Origin: Candidatus Methanoperedens sp. BLZ2
GTDB lineage: Archaea; Halobacteriota; Methanosarcinia; Methanosarcinales; Methanoperedenaceae
Reading direction: 5' to 3'
Assembly: GCF_002487355.1 (NCBI RefSeq)
Contig: NZ_NTMG01000027.1
Span: 1-64,000, forward strand
DNA: 64,000 nucleotides
Made by a program: the position numbers and the translations under genes. The notes beneath the pieces are model-generated. The model saw only the letters and a program-made list of their open reading frames with translations, had not been told where the DNA came from and made no database searches. Shown one piece after another: positions 45,353 through 54,311 of this stretch (its first letter is position 1; every line of letters starts with the position of its first letter).

Positions 45353-46774
45353 TTATTTCCTCCTGAGGTACACTGCGACCCCAATAACGATCAAGATCAC
45401 AACAACGATCGCAATAAGCGAAAGGTTTGCCGGAGCCGCGGGAGTTGCCTGAGTAACGCCAGAAACTGCCGGAGTAACTCCGGAGCTTGTTATCCTGGAC
45501 GTTGCCCTGGGCGTTACCCTGGGCGTTGCCCCGGTCACAGCGTCTTTCGATCCTGTTATCGCGAAACTTGAGAATGATTCTGTCTTTGCCTCGAAATAGG
45601 TATAAGTGCTGTCTTTGTCCTTTTCTGTGGTTTCAAGCTGAACCCACCTGCTACCATCCCATCTGACCATATTCACATCGCTGCTTGAAAGACGGTTACT
45701 TTCTATCCAGGAATTCTCCACTTTGAGCCTGATAAGAGCATCTTTAATTCCACTTGAGCTTGAAAAGATGTTTATATTCTTGGATACTATGCCGTCAGGT
45801 GCAGCTGTTACAAGTCTGGATGTCCCTTTTAGAGCTTCAATCCTCAAGCTGACACCATTTTCATTTTCTTTGCCAACAACTGCGACTTCATATATTCCGG
45901 GTACATTAGAGAACTTGTATGTTACGGGCTGGTCTGCCAGTAGATCCATTTGTGCTGTTTCAGACGATTCTACATTGTCAAACGGTTCTGAAGATACTAT
46001 ACCGCTTCCCGTGCTTCCACTGGATCCGCGGAATGAGGTTGTTGATGCTGGTGTAATCGTGAATTGGCCGGTGGCTGAAGTAAATATTTTGGTAACTGCA
46101 TTATTTTCTGCCCTGAGGCTTGCAACTACGTTATAATCTCCAACCGGCAGGGTCGCTGTTTCTATTGTTACGTTATAAATATAAGTGAGGTTTCCGTATC
46201 CGTAGCCATATCCGTATCCGTAACCATATCCTGTTTCTGCATTATATCCGTAACCATATCCTGTTCCAAAATTGGGTCCATATCCGTAACCATACCCTGT
46301 TCCCCTGTTATATCCATAACCATATCCGTACCCGAAATCAGTTATTCTTCCATATCCATACCCGTAGCCATAACCGAAACTTTCATAACCATAGCCGTAG
46401 CCGATACTATCTTTGCCATACCCGTAGCCATACCCAAAATCAACTGCTTGAGGGATTTGAAAGCCTGTTATTTTGATAATGGAGTCACCTGAGATCTTTT
46501 TTCCATCAAGGGAAAAAACTGCACCTGGATTAGCAGGTCCTGTCAAATTTAGTGTAATGTCTTTCGCAGGAACAAACTGGTCTGGATCATTAATATCAAT
46601 TTTTACTTGAAACTGAATATTGCTGCCCTGTCTATATGGGCCCTGAAGCCCTAAAATACTGACCGACACCGCTTGTGCCGGCCCGGAAATTATCAGCATT
46701 ACAACGATGAATAATGTTATAATTGTACTTGCTAGAAATGGTCTCTTCTGATTGCTATGTTTTACTTTTACCAC
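45353..46774 (-). CDS. Gly-Tyr-rich PGF-pre-PGF surface protein
   Basis: This protein of about 473 residues has a signal peptide (FLASTIITLFIVVMLII then SGPAQA), a beta domain, a block of about 80 residues of GYGYGY repeats with short spacers, a PGF-pre-PGF domain (about residues 250-410, VNMVRWDGSRWVQLE and FSSFAITG), a Thr/Pro-rich stalk and a C-terminal membrane anchor (IAIVVVILIVIGVAVYL). I prefer the GTG at 46774, which has AGGAGT upstream and puts the signal peptide near the start; the frame is open to 46819. It is exposed on the cell surface. The repeat block is unlike anything else here. Confidence 0.8.
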   Translation of the reverse strand: MVKVKHSNQKRPFLASTIITLFIVVMLIISGPAQAVSVSILGLQGPYRQGSNIQFQVKIDINDPDQFVPAKDITLNLTGPANPGAVFSLDGKKISGDSIIKITGFQIPQAVDFGYGYGYGKDSIGYGYGYESFGYGYGYGYGRITDFGYGYGYGYNRGTGYGYGYGPNFGTGYGYGYNAETGYGYGYGYGYGYGNLTYIYNVTIETATLPVGDYNVVASLRAENNAVTKIFTSATGQFTITPASTTSFRGSSGSTGSGIVSSEPFDNVESSETAQMDLLADQPVTYKFSNVPGIYEVAVVGKENENGVSLRIEALKGTSRLVTAAPDGIVSKNINIFSSSSGIKDALIRLKVENSWIESNRLSSSDVNMVRWDGSRWVQLETTEKDKDSTYTYFEAKTESFSSFAITGSKDAVTGATPRVTPRATSRITSSGVTPAVSGVTQATPAAPANLSLIAIVVVILIVIGVAVYLRRK

Positions 46775-46866
46775 ACTTATCACTCCTGAACTGGATATAA
46801 TTGGAAATTTATCTCCCACAATACCTTATCTTTAAAGATATTTAAAATCATCGATTTCCTTGCCTG

Positions 46867-46891
46867 TAGGGTGGTGACCAGAGCCACCCTA
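46867..46891. promoter_or_regulatory. Hairpin in the divergent gap before RuBisCO
   Basis: TAGGGTGG and CCACCCTA (8 bp, 9-base loop) form a perfect inverted repeat in the 345-bp gap between the divergent surface-protein and RuBisCO genes. It lies upstream of the TATA-like TTTAAATAT (near 46840, minus strand). It could be an operator. Closer to RuBisCO, TTTAATTTATAAAA (47082-47095) is its likely TATA box. Nothing else stands out in the gap. Confidence 0.4.
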
Positions 46892-47119
46892 GAACCATTG
46901 GTAGATGATACTTTTTCCGTTTAGATGTACCTCAACCCCATTTCAACATGAGCGAATGCAATGTTCTTGTTTCCATTATTCAGCTCTAATAATAATTGTC
47001 ACAGTTTACTGCTGGCATGAAAAATAGTTAAATTTAAATTGCGAACTTATGAATTGATAACTACCAACGAACAACAAATGTTTTAATTTATAAAATAATA
47101 ACTGAAGAATGGTGATAGA

Positions 47120-48412
47120 ATGACCGCGAAAATTGATTGGTACAACGAATTCGTAGATTTTAATTATACTCCCGCAAAAGACGATTTGATCTGTTTATAC
47201 TATTTTGAACCTGCAAAAGGAATTACAGAAAAAGAAGCGATAGGAAGGATAGCTTCCGAAAGTTCTGCAGGCACATGGACCACTCTTCATGATCTACCTC
47301 CACGGGTTGAAAAGATAAAAGCGCGCGCATTTGAATTAAATGGTAAATATGTAAAGATCGCTTACCCAATAGACCTCTGGGAGCCTGGAAACGCCCCTCA
47401 GCTCCTGAGCGGGATCGCAGGTAATATTTTCGGGATGAAAGCTCTTCGGAATCTAAGACTTATTGATTTATCGTTTCCACGACAATATATTAAGTCTTTC
47501 AAAGGTCCAGGACAGGGTATCGAGGGAATAAGGTCTTTATTGAAGATCAAAGAACGCCCCATAACGGGTGCAGTGCCAAAACCCAAGATCGGTTTTAGCG
47601 CAGCAGAACATGCCGATGTTGCATACGAAACCTGGATGGGAGGATTTGATCTTGTAAAGGATGATGAGAACCTGACTTCTACGTCTTTTAACCGCTTTGA
47701 AGACAGGCTTATGCGAATGGCCAAACTGCGTGATAAAGCTGAAAAAGAGACGGGCGAAGAGAAAGATGCCCTTTTGAATATCACAGGTGAGACAAAAGAA
47801 ATGATCCGAAAAGCAAAATTGCTTCATGATTCGGGCTGGAGGTTCGCAATGATCGATGTTGTTACTTGTGGAACAGCGTCTGTCCAGACAATGCGGGATG
47901 AATGCGGCGACCTTGGATTAGCCATACATGCCCATCGTGCGATGCATGCGGCTTTTGACAGGAACCCGAGACATGGGTTGAGTATGTATTTCCTTGCAAA
48001 ACTTATGCGTTTAATAGGAGTGGATGAAATTCATTCAGGTACTGCAATAGGAAAACTTGTGGGGAGCAAAAAAGAGGTCACACAGATCGCCAGAGTGCTG
48101 CGTGACTATAAAATAGAAGATGGTGACATGCTTTCGCAGGATTGGGGCTCAATAAAACCGGCTCTTCCGGTTTCTTCAGGTGGTCTTCATCCGGGATTGA
48201 TACCATCTGTCATGAGTATCCTGGGAAATGATTGTACATTGCTTGTAAGCGGCGGCATTCACGGCCACCCGGAAGGAACACGAGCTGGCGCAAAGGCAGT
48301 GATGCAGGCAATAGAAGCCTCAATGGATGGTACTGACCTTAATGAATTTGCGATAAAAAACAAGGAATTGAAGCAAGCGCTTGGTAAATGGGAATATTAC
48401 AGGCCAAAATAA
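47120..48412 (+). CDS. rbcL: Form III ribulose-bisphosphate carboxylase
   Basis: This archaeal RuBisCO carboxylates RuBP made from nucleoside monophosphates in the AMP pathway. The 430-residue protein has ASESSAGTWTTL, the catalytic AVPKPKIGFS, the carbamylated lysine in GGFDLVKDDENLTS, HAHRAMHAA, loop 6 HSGTAIGKLVG, SSGGLHPG and GGIHGHPEG. All catalytic residues I can check are in place. The ATG has GGTGAT 4 bases upstream. The AMP-phosphorylase and isomerase partners are not in the window. Confidence 0.95.
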   Translation: MTAKIDWYNEFVDFNYTPAKDDLICLYYFEPAKGITEKEAIGRIASESSAGTWTTLHDLPPRVEKIKARAFELNGKYVKIAYPIDLWEPGNAPQLLSGIAGNIFGMKALRNLRLIDLSFPRQYIKSFKGPGQGIEGIRSLLKIKERPITGAVPKPKIGFSAAEHADVAYETWMGGFDLVKDDENLTSTSFNRFEDRLMRMAKLRDKAEKETGEEKDALLNITGETKEMIRKAKLLHDSGWRFAMIDVVTCGTASVQTMRDECGDLGLAIHAHRAMHAAFDRNPRHGLSMYFLAKLMRLIGVDEIHSGTAIGKLVGSKKEVTQIARVLRDYKIEDGDMLSQDWGSIKPALPVSSGGLHPGLIPSVMSILGNDCTLLVSGGIHGHPEGTRAGAKAVMQAIEASMDGTDLNEFAIKNKELKQALGKWEYYRPK

Positions 48413-48414
48413 AA

Positions 48415-48792
48415 TTATTCGAGGACTTGCTTTATCTTTTCAGATGCTTTTTTCATTTCGACAAGTACCCATCCAAGATTTGTTTCAGGTCTTGTCATAA
48501 CAAGGAGTATTGCTTTTGGTCCGGCTCCATATCCAATAATTTTTCCATTTTTTGATTCCACTATGGTTGTCTCAGGAATGCCGTTTCCAAGTTCGTTCGA
48601 AGCTGCTTCTGCTGCGCCTACCATAGTAGCAGACATTGCTACCAGTACTTCTGCGCGTTTCTGGTCTCTTAATGTTGAGCATATCAATAAGCCGTCTCTG
48701 CTTGCTATTGCTGATGATTCTATCCCGCCAATTTTATTAATTTCTTTCAGTGTGCTTTCCATCATTTGTATTGTCCGTATTTTATTTATCAT
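48415..48792 (-). CDS. Roadblock/LC7 domain protein
   Basis: This 125-residue protein has the roadblock fold (INKIGGIESSAIASRDGLLI, then ATMVGAAEAASNEL). Such proteins regulate small GTPases or act in gliding and signalling in prokaryotes. GGAAGGTG precedes the ATG at 48792. It converges on RuBisCO with a 2-bp gap. No GTPase partner is adjacent. Confidence 0.88.
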   Translation of the reverse strand: MINKIRTIQMMESTLKEINKIGGIESSAIASRDGLLICSTLRDQKRAEVLVAMSATMVGAAEAASNELGNGIPETTIVESKNGKIIGYGAGPKAILLVMTRPETNLGWVLVEMKKASEKIKQVLE

Positions 48793-48854
48793 TACAGCAC
48801 CTTCCTCAATTTAATTGACTTCAAATAACAATATGTTCTTCAACTATTTAAAAG

Positions 48855-48879
48855 TGTGCAAAAAAGCAACAGTTGCACA
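48855..48879 (-). promoter_or_regulatory. Inverted repeat upstream of the roadblock gene
   Basis: TGTGCAA and TTGCACA are perfect inverted repeats separated by 11 bases, just upstream of a TATA-like CTTTTAAATAG (minus strand). The position suits a repressor or activator site. Confidence 0.4.
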
Positions 48880-49005
48880 TTTTGGTATTTTTGGTGGAAA
48901 ATGTTTTATAAATTATTAAATTAAAAAAGTAAACTGATATTAGAAAAATTTTCGAGTTATCAGACTGTTATCTTTCTTTTGATTTCAGTCCATGCAATTT
49001 TATAT

Positions 49006-49161
49006 CTATTCAATACATTTGATGTCTGTCGAAAAGCATTTCGGGCATTTCAAATTGGTGCCAATGCCTTTGAATGTCTTGCTGCAATGGTTGCATAAAT
49101 ATATATGCGGTTCCATTCCACCTTCGAGTTCTACACCGAACGAATCACCTACGCTGCACAT
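49006..49161 (-). CDS. Small zinc-ribbon protein, 51 aa
   Basis: The ATG at 49161 follows GGAGGT by 3 bases and overlaps the flavodoxin 3' end by 13 bp. The product has two CxxC knuckles (YLCNHCSKTF and LKCPKCFSTD), a rubredoxin- or zinc-ribbon-like arrangement, plus two other Cys. Being co-transcribed with a flavodoxin suggests a redox or metal role. Confidence 0.7.
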   Translation of the reverse strand: MCSVGDSFGVELEGGMEPHIYLCNHCSKTFKGIGTNLKCPKCFSTDIKCIE

Positions 49162-49598
49162 TTTACCTCCTTATTATTTATCTTACAGGCAAGAAGCGAG
49201 CCAACCCTCCTGCATATCTCAAGTTCTTCATCCCCGGGCATCCTTTTTATACCCAGATCTTTTATCATATCAACACCGTATGATGTCAATTGCTTACTGA
49301 TCGCCTGTATAGCTTCAAGACCCCATCCATAAGACCCGAAAGCAAGCCCGATTTTCCCTGCCAGGTCAACATCAGCCAGCTCATTCAGGAATTTTTGCAC
49401 AGATGGCATCATTGCGTCACGATAATTCGGTGAACCAATGGCAATGGCATCTGCATCAATGAGCTGGTTCTTTTCAGCAAAAGAGACATTTTTCAGTATT
49501 GTTTCAATGCCTTCAGCTTTTGCACCTTCTTCTATAGCCTTAGCTATCCTCTCAGTATTATGTGACCCCGTACCATAGATAATTACAAGTTTTGGCAT
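49149..49598 (-). CDS. Flavodoxin-family protein
   Basis: This 149-residue FMN protein has IIYGTGSHNTERIAKAIEEG as its phosphate loop, GSPNYRDAMMPSVQKFL and LAFGSYGWGLEA. It is related to the flavodoxin at 25774 and to the flavodoxin domain of A-type flavoproteins. It is followed by the overlapping zinc-ribbon gene. Confidence 0.9.
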   Translation of the reverse strand: MPKLVIIYGTGSHNTERIAKAIEEGAKAEGIETILKNVSFAEKNQLIDADAIAIGSPNYRDAMMPSVQKFLNELADVDLAGKIGLAFGSYGWGLEAIQAISKQLTSYGVDMIKDLGIKRMPGDEELEICRRVGSLLACKINNKEVKCAA

Positions 49599-49683
49599 GC
49601 TCCCACATATTTATAATTATCATTCGTGGTATTTGTACTTTACCAATTACAATCAACCAAAACCGTTTACAATTATGATGGGA

Positions 49684-50118
49684 TCATTCAAATGTCATCG
49701 GTGAAAATCCTATTTTTTCATTAAATACCCTTCGCGCAGCAATATCCATCTCAACAATAAATACCTCAAGCACCATGAATGCCTGCGCCGCTTTCCTGAT
49801 GCAACCCATAGTAATTCCCATGCTGTTCCCGGCGGCCCCGTGGAGATGAATCTTTGGAGCGGCGTTTTCCCAGAAAATATCACCTGCGCCTAATATTTCG
49901 CGTGCGTCATCGAATTTTGACCACACTGTTGTGGGGGGAACAACCTTGTCTTTTGGCCCTGTAACGAGGTCTGCGCTTCCCATTGCGCCAAGCATGATAA
50001 AAAAAGCGGATCTAATTTCCTCTTTGACCGCAAGCCCTGAAAGCTCTGCAAGCACATCTTCTCCATGATCAATCCTTACAGCAAATATACGTCCGATCGA
50101 ACCTTTGCGATAATCCAT
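49684..50118 (-). CDS. PPC/DUF296 domain protein
   Basis: This 144-residue protein has the DUF296 (PCC) fold seen in plant AT-hook and prokaryotic standalone proteins: a REILGAGDIFWENAAPKIHL segment with HLHGAAGN. Those histidines may bind metal. Its role is unknown. Confidence 0.85.
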   Translation of the reverse strand: MDYRKGSIGRIFAVRIDHGEDVLAELSGLAVKEEIRSAFFIMLGAMGSADLVTGPKDKVVPPTTVWSKFDDAREILGAGDIFWENAAPKIHLHGAAGNSMGITMGCIRKAAQAFMVLEVFIVEMDIAARRVFNEKIGFSPMTFE

Positions 50119-50225
50119 GCATGGGGTATGTCTATCATGATTTTAAAACTTGTGATTTCTGTTTATCCGGTGATTTGACCGTAACATTTTTTTATTCCAT
50201 GTCATATATGAAGGCAGGAGAAAAT

Positions 50226-50735
50226 ATGTTAAAAAAAATAGCTGTGTTATTTTTGTTCTTAGCCATAGTGGTTTTTATTTCCGGCTGTATTGATAATACT
50301 ACTGATGATCCGGTAAATAAAACCGACCCGGTCACATCCGATCAAATCCCTACTGTCAATTTGCCTTCAGGATTTACATTCATGGCAAAACACGAAACAA
50401 ATATTGAAATTGGGAACTTCTCAAGAAATGCTATTGAAGGAGTTTACAGGACAGATACTGGAGATGATATATATATCCAGGTCTTCAAAACAGATTCGCC
50501 AGAGGCTGTCATGGAAGAATATAAGGCTACGTATAAGGATGCAGGTTATGATCCTTTCACTGAGATTTACTTTAATGGTCACAAAGCAACAAAAGTTACG
50601 AGTCAGTTCATAAGTAATGGGAAGCCCGTCGATAAATATAATCTCATCTGGACAACCAAAGATTCAATGATTAAAGTCGGGTCATCAACCGATCCCCAGA
50701 AAGTGATCAACCTGGCCACAGCAACCAATAGTTAA
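50226..50735 (+). CDS. Predicted lipoprotein
   Basis: The ATG at 50226 follows GGAG and starts MLKKIAVLFLFLAIVVFISG, continuing into Cys of a lipobox (ISGC). A Thr/Asp-rich linker and a domain of about 120 residues follow (DIYIQVFKTDSPEAVMEEYK), resembling archaeal surface lipoproteins. The frame extends upstream to 50121 without support. The 3' end overlaps queE by 4 bp. Confidence 0.8.
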   Translation: MLKKIAVLFLFLAIVVFISGCIDNTTDDPVNKTDPVTSDQIPTVNLPSGFTFMAKHETNIEIGNFSRNAIEGVYRTDTGDDIYIQVFKTDSPEAVMEEYKATYKDAGYDPFTEIYFNGHKATKVTSQFISNGKPVDKYNLIWTTKDSMIKVGSSTDPQKVINLATATNS

Positions 50736-51460
50736 AGAAGGTTCATCATCTTGTGCGTCTGCCCAATGGCACGCACATCTTTTAATTTTTCGCCGGCAAA
50801 ATCCATCAGTTCAAACAATAATGATGAAGGGACTTTTTTATCTGAAGTTACAGGCTGAAGTATAAAAGGTATATTATCATCGATTGATTTGACACCTTCG
50901 ATAGCAAATGATAATGATTGTTTTGTAGTCTCTGGCATGATTATTACTTTTACAAAGGTCTTTGCAGTCTCATTCAGAATAGAAATCGTTTCAAGCTCAT
51001 TTTTCAAAAGTTGCGAATAATGATCGGTACAATCATGTTCTGGCAATTTAATGTCGCATGATGCTATTGCGATAATATCCTTTAATTCCCGCGCTTTTTC
51101 AGGACAGCCGGAATTAGTTTCAAGGTATAAGGGATATTCCAGGTCAAGCGTCTTGATAAAATCTGCATGCAGCAATGGTTCCCCGCCTGTCAGGCTGACA
51201 TGTTTTGTTGAGGATGTCCACAATTTCCGGATAAAATCTGCAACCTCTTGCCTATAAAGCGGTGTTTGCGCAAAGATGAATTCTCCACTTCCTGCATGTG
51301 TCTCAATCCTGCATGAGCATGAAATTTCACGTGTTTGTGGTGTGTCGCAATAAGAACAGTGCAGCTGGCATTTTTCAAACCTGACAAAAACCTGGCGCAT
51401 GCCTGCATAAGGACCTTCGCCCTGTATGGAATTGAATATCTCGTTTATGTGTGCAGGCAT
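50732..51460 (-). CDS. queE: 7-carboxy-7-deazaguanine synthase
   Basis: QueE makes the 7-deazaguanine core of archaeosine and queuosine. The radical-SAM motif is CQLHCSYCDTPQ and the GGEPLL motif follows. About 243 residues from the ATG at 51460 (MPAHINEIFNSIQGEGPYAG). An insert between residues 45 and 80 (ISCSCRIETHAGSGEF) is larger than in bacterial enzymes. Confidence 0.93.
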   Translation of the reverse strand: MPAHINEIFNSIQGEGPYAGMRQVFVRFEKCQLHCSYCDTPQTREISCSCRIETHAGSGEFIFAQTPLYRQEVADFIRKLWTSSTKHVSLTGGEPLLHADFIKTLDLEYPLYLETNSGCPEKARELKDIIAIASCDIKLPEHDCTDHYSQLLKNELETISILNETAKTFVKVIIMPETTKQSLSFAIEGVKSIDDNIPFILQPVTSDKKVPSSLLFELMDFAGEKLKDVRAIGQTHKMMNLL

Positions 51461-51489
51461 TAATACCAATATTATAGTATTGATTTCAA

Positions 51490-52581
51490 CTATTTTACAA
51501 AATCAATCCCGTATTTAGCCGTAGAAATATTTCCTTTGGTATTCTTACCAAGGATCTGCGGTGATGTAACACCTGTAACAACGACCATTGTGCGTACAAC
51601 ATTTTCAAGGTCAGGATCAACCATTGCGCCCCATATCAGCCTCGCTTTGGGATCAATGCGTGTGTAAAGCTCATTGACCACACTTTCAGCTTCAGCTATG
51701 GTCATATCCGGCCCTCCGACTACATTTACAAGTGCGCCTGATGCGCCTGATACATCAACATCAAGGAGTGGGCTCCTTAGCGCTCTCTGGACGGATTCCA
51801 GTGCTTTGTTCTCGCCTTCGGCTTCACCAAGACCTATCATCGCAACGCCACTCTTTTGCATAATAACCCTGACATCAGCAAAATCAAGATTCACAAGACC
51901 GGGTTTTGTGATCAATTCGGTTATTCCTTTTACTGAGCGCATAAGGACCTCATCACATACTTTAAAAGCTGTCTGCAAAGGAAGATGAGGGACAACTTCA
52001 AGCAATTTGTCATTCGGGACGACTATTACGGTATCTACGGCATCACGGAGGCGCTCAAGTCCTGCTTCAGCATTATCCATGCGGATTTGCCCTTCGACTG
52101 AGAATGGAAGTGTTACAACAGCTATTGTCAATGCCCCTGCATCACGCGCAATTTCTGCAACAATAGGCGCAGAGCCCGTTCCCGTTCCTCCGCCAAGTCC
52201 GCATGTTATGAAAACAAGATCTGCATTCCCCACAGCTTTTTCAATCGCAGGTTTTGATTCCTGGGCTGCATCCTGCCCTATCTGGGGCAGGCTTCCAGCG
52301 CCAAGCCCTCTGGTCCTGTTTCTCCCGATAAGGATCTTCTTTTTGACCTGGATATTTAATAAATGCTGGGCATCTGTATTGATAGCGTACAGCTCCGCCC
52401 CGATTATTCCTTCATCGGAAATTCTCTGGATCGTGTTCGAGCCAGATCCTCCACATCCTATAACAACAATATTTGTCTTTAATTCCTTTAATATTTCCAG
52501 AAGTTCCTTGTCCGTATCCCCAATTACTGGCATTGGAGATTCGCCTGCTCTTGATATTGCCTCTTTGATTATTGATTCCAT
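51490..52581 (-). CDS. ftsZ: Cell division protein FtsZ
   Basis: This tubulin-like GTPase forms the division ring. The 363-residue protein has the N-terminal [13 protein letters not shown], the tubulin signature [14 protein letters not shown] and the [18 protein letters not shown]7 region. An archaeal N-terminal extension (about 1-38) is present. It overlaps dtdA by 13 bp. Confidence 0.96.
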   Translation of the reverse strand: MESIIKEAISRAGESPMPVIGDTDKELLEILKELKTNIVVIGCGGSGSNTIQRISDEGIIGAELYAINTDAQHLLNIQVKKKILIGRNRTRGLGAGSLPQIGQDAAQESKPAIEKAVGNADLVFITCGLGGGTGTGSAPIVAEIARDAGALTIAVVTLPFSVEGQIRMDNAEAGLERLRDAVDTVIVVPNDKLLEVVPHLPLQTAFKVCDEVLMRSVKGITELITKPGLVNLDFADVRVIMQKSGVAMIGLGEAEGENKALESVQRALRSPLLDVDVSGASGALVNVVGGPDMTIAEAESVVNELYTRIDPKARLIWGAMVDPDLENVVRTMVVVTGVTSPQILGKNTKGNISTAKYGIDFVK

Positions 52582-53969
52582 GCTTCTTCTCCATCGTTTA
52601 TTAATTTAATGGCTCTTTTATTTGTTTCATACACCATCTCTGGATTTATAGTTTTTCCGTCTATTATCACGGATTCACCCCGCGCCAGCCGCCCATACAA
52701 TTGCATATCCGCAATCCCGAGTGATTTAGCCAGTTCCGGACTAAATTTTTTATCAGATATTTGCAGTATTCCTTTATCCAGAGAGACATCATAATTTTTT
52801 TTAATAATTTCCACGCATTTATCCCTTAATTCTTCCGCAGCCAGCCTGGCGCATGAATCATCAATCCCGATAAGGATATGAGCAAATCTTCCATCTTCAT
52901 ATTCGATATAAGCTATATTATGGTCCGATAGGAAAGTTTTAAGTCCGATCTTATCAAGTTTTTCCGCTTCGGATAAAAGTGCAGGATTGATCTTTGCGAT
53001 CTTGACCCTCGGGCAGATGCATGTCTGGCAGGTGGATAGGGCACATTTTATCCCGTCAGTAATCACAGGTTTCCCGGCAGGGCATATCTCCTTTACTCTT
53101 TTTCGCAACTGCATGCAAAATTCCCAGGGTACCCCATCCATTTCCCTGATATCGCTTTCCTTTAACACTTCAAAACCGCTGGCTTCAATCATCTTGTTCA
53201 GCTTCTCACGCTGCTCACCCTTCATGGATTTGCGGTCAACATATGCAAAATCAGCTCCACTTCTCACAAAGGCCTGGCGTATCATTGTCTCATCCAGTTC
53301 ATCGAGGGCATAGGAGGGAAAAATGTGACCGAAAGTGACATCCGTAGAAAGGATCAGCGAAGTTTGTCTTGGCGCATAATGCGTACCCCCGAAACCCACA
53401 GCTACAGGTGAATCACTATCTTTAAAAAGAAGTATGGCTTCCGCAACTATTCGGCCTGCAACGTCATCAAGCCATTGGCCTATGCTGCTTCCCACTTCAA
53501 TAAAAACGGATGGAACATCAAGGTCGCTTGGGCCATGGTGCGTACATTCCAGAGTAACTTCATAATCTTCATTTCCAACAAGAATTTTCAGTGAGCGAAG
53601 AAGCGACCTGACAGCTTGAGGGGCAGCGGTTGAAAGTTTCCGGGGAGTTCCTCCGAATTTTGCTTCATTAACATTACCCGTAGAATGTACAGTAAGAATA
53701 GCGCGTAAATCTTTGCTTCTATGTTTGGAAGCAAATATCATAAGCGATGCAGGATAACCCAATCCGGCTAACTTTTTATCAAGACCATCTTGAAAAATCA
53801 GGGATTCTTCTATTTCCACTATCCTGAAATCTTTATACTCAAAAACTGGAATACTTTCTTCAGATGATATGTTGTTCCATTTTCGAAGGGAGAAAAGGCA
53901 ATTCTTAATATTCTGGCTTGCCCTGTCCTGGGTTGAACAGACAATCGTGATTTTTGGTTCACCTTTCAA
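52569..53969 (-). CDS. dtdA: D-aminoacyl-tRNA deacylase (archaeal DtdA type)
   Basis: DtdA hydrolyses D-aminoacyl-tRNA. The 466-residue protein has the core domain (about 1-270, including [20 protein letters not shown] and [10 protein letters not shown]) and a C-terminal extension of about 190 residues with Cys-rich [13 protein letters not shown] that may bind metal. The longer form occurs in Methanosarcinales. It overlaps ftsZ. Confidence 0.9.
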   Translation of the reverse strand: MKGEPKITIVCSTQDRASQNIKNCLFSLRKWNNISSEESIPVFEYKDFRIVEIEESLIFQDGLDKKLAGLGYPASLMIFASKHRSKDLRAILTVHSTGNVNEAKFGGTPRKLSTAAPQAVRSLLRSLKILVGNEDYEVTLECTHHGPSDLDVPSVFIEVGSSIGQWLDDVAGRIVAEAILLFKDSDSPVAVGFGGTHYAPRQTSLILSTDVTFGHIFPSYALDELDETMIRQAFVRSGADFAYVDRKSMKGEQREKLNKMIEASGFEVLKESDIREMDGVPWEFCMQLRKRVKEICPAGKPVITDGIKCALSTCQTCICPRVKIAKINPALLSEAEKLDKIGLKTFLSDHNIAYIEYEDGRFAHILIGIDDSCARLAAEELRDKCVEIIKKNYDVSLDKGILQISDKKFSPELAKSLGIADMQLYGRLARGESVIIDGKTINPEMVYETNKRAIKLINDGEEAWNQ

Positions 53970-54004
53970 AACACTGCCTTCTGCAACTCTTATATAATAA
54001 AAAA

Positions 54005-54268
54005 TTAATCAAAGTCGCTGCCAGTGATCATCTTCTTATCAACAATTGCATAGTCCTTGGCGGCCCTTACTGCTTCGAATGGTATCAATACATAATTATT
54101 TTGTTTCTTGTATTTTGATAGGTCTATACTATTCGTTGGTTTCACTACAAGATATATCAAAGCTCCACCCTGCATATCCATTACAACATCGGTAGCATAT
54201 CCCAGCTCTGACCCGTCAGTAAGCATCACTCTCTTATTAGCTAAATTTTTTGCAAGTATTTTTGCCAT
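54005..54268 (-). CDS. PRC-barrel domain protein
   Basis: This 87-residue single PRC-barrel protein (LANKRVMLTDGSELGYATDV) is of the kind often found near ftsZ in archaea, where CdpB-type PRC-barrel proteins organise the division ring. The adjacency to ftsZ makes a division role plausible; this is inference from known family members. Confidence 0.88.
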   Translation of the reverse strand: MAKILAKNLANKRVMLTDGSELGYATDVVMDMQGGALIYLVVKPTNSIDLSKYKKQNNYVLIPFEAVRAAKDYAIVDKKMITGSDFD

Positions 54269-54311
54269 AGTAATCCCTTCATGAACCTTGGGTTCATCTA
54301 GTATGCTTTTT

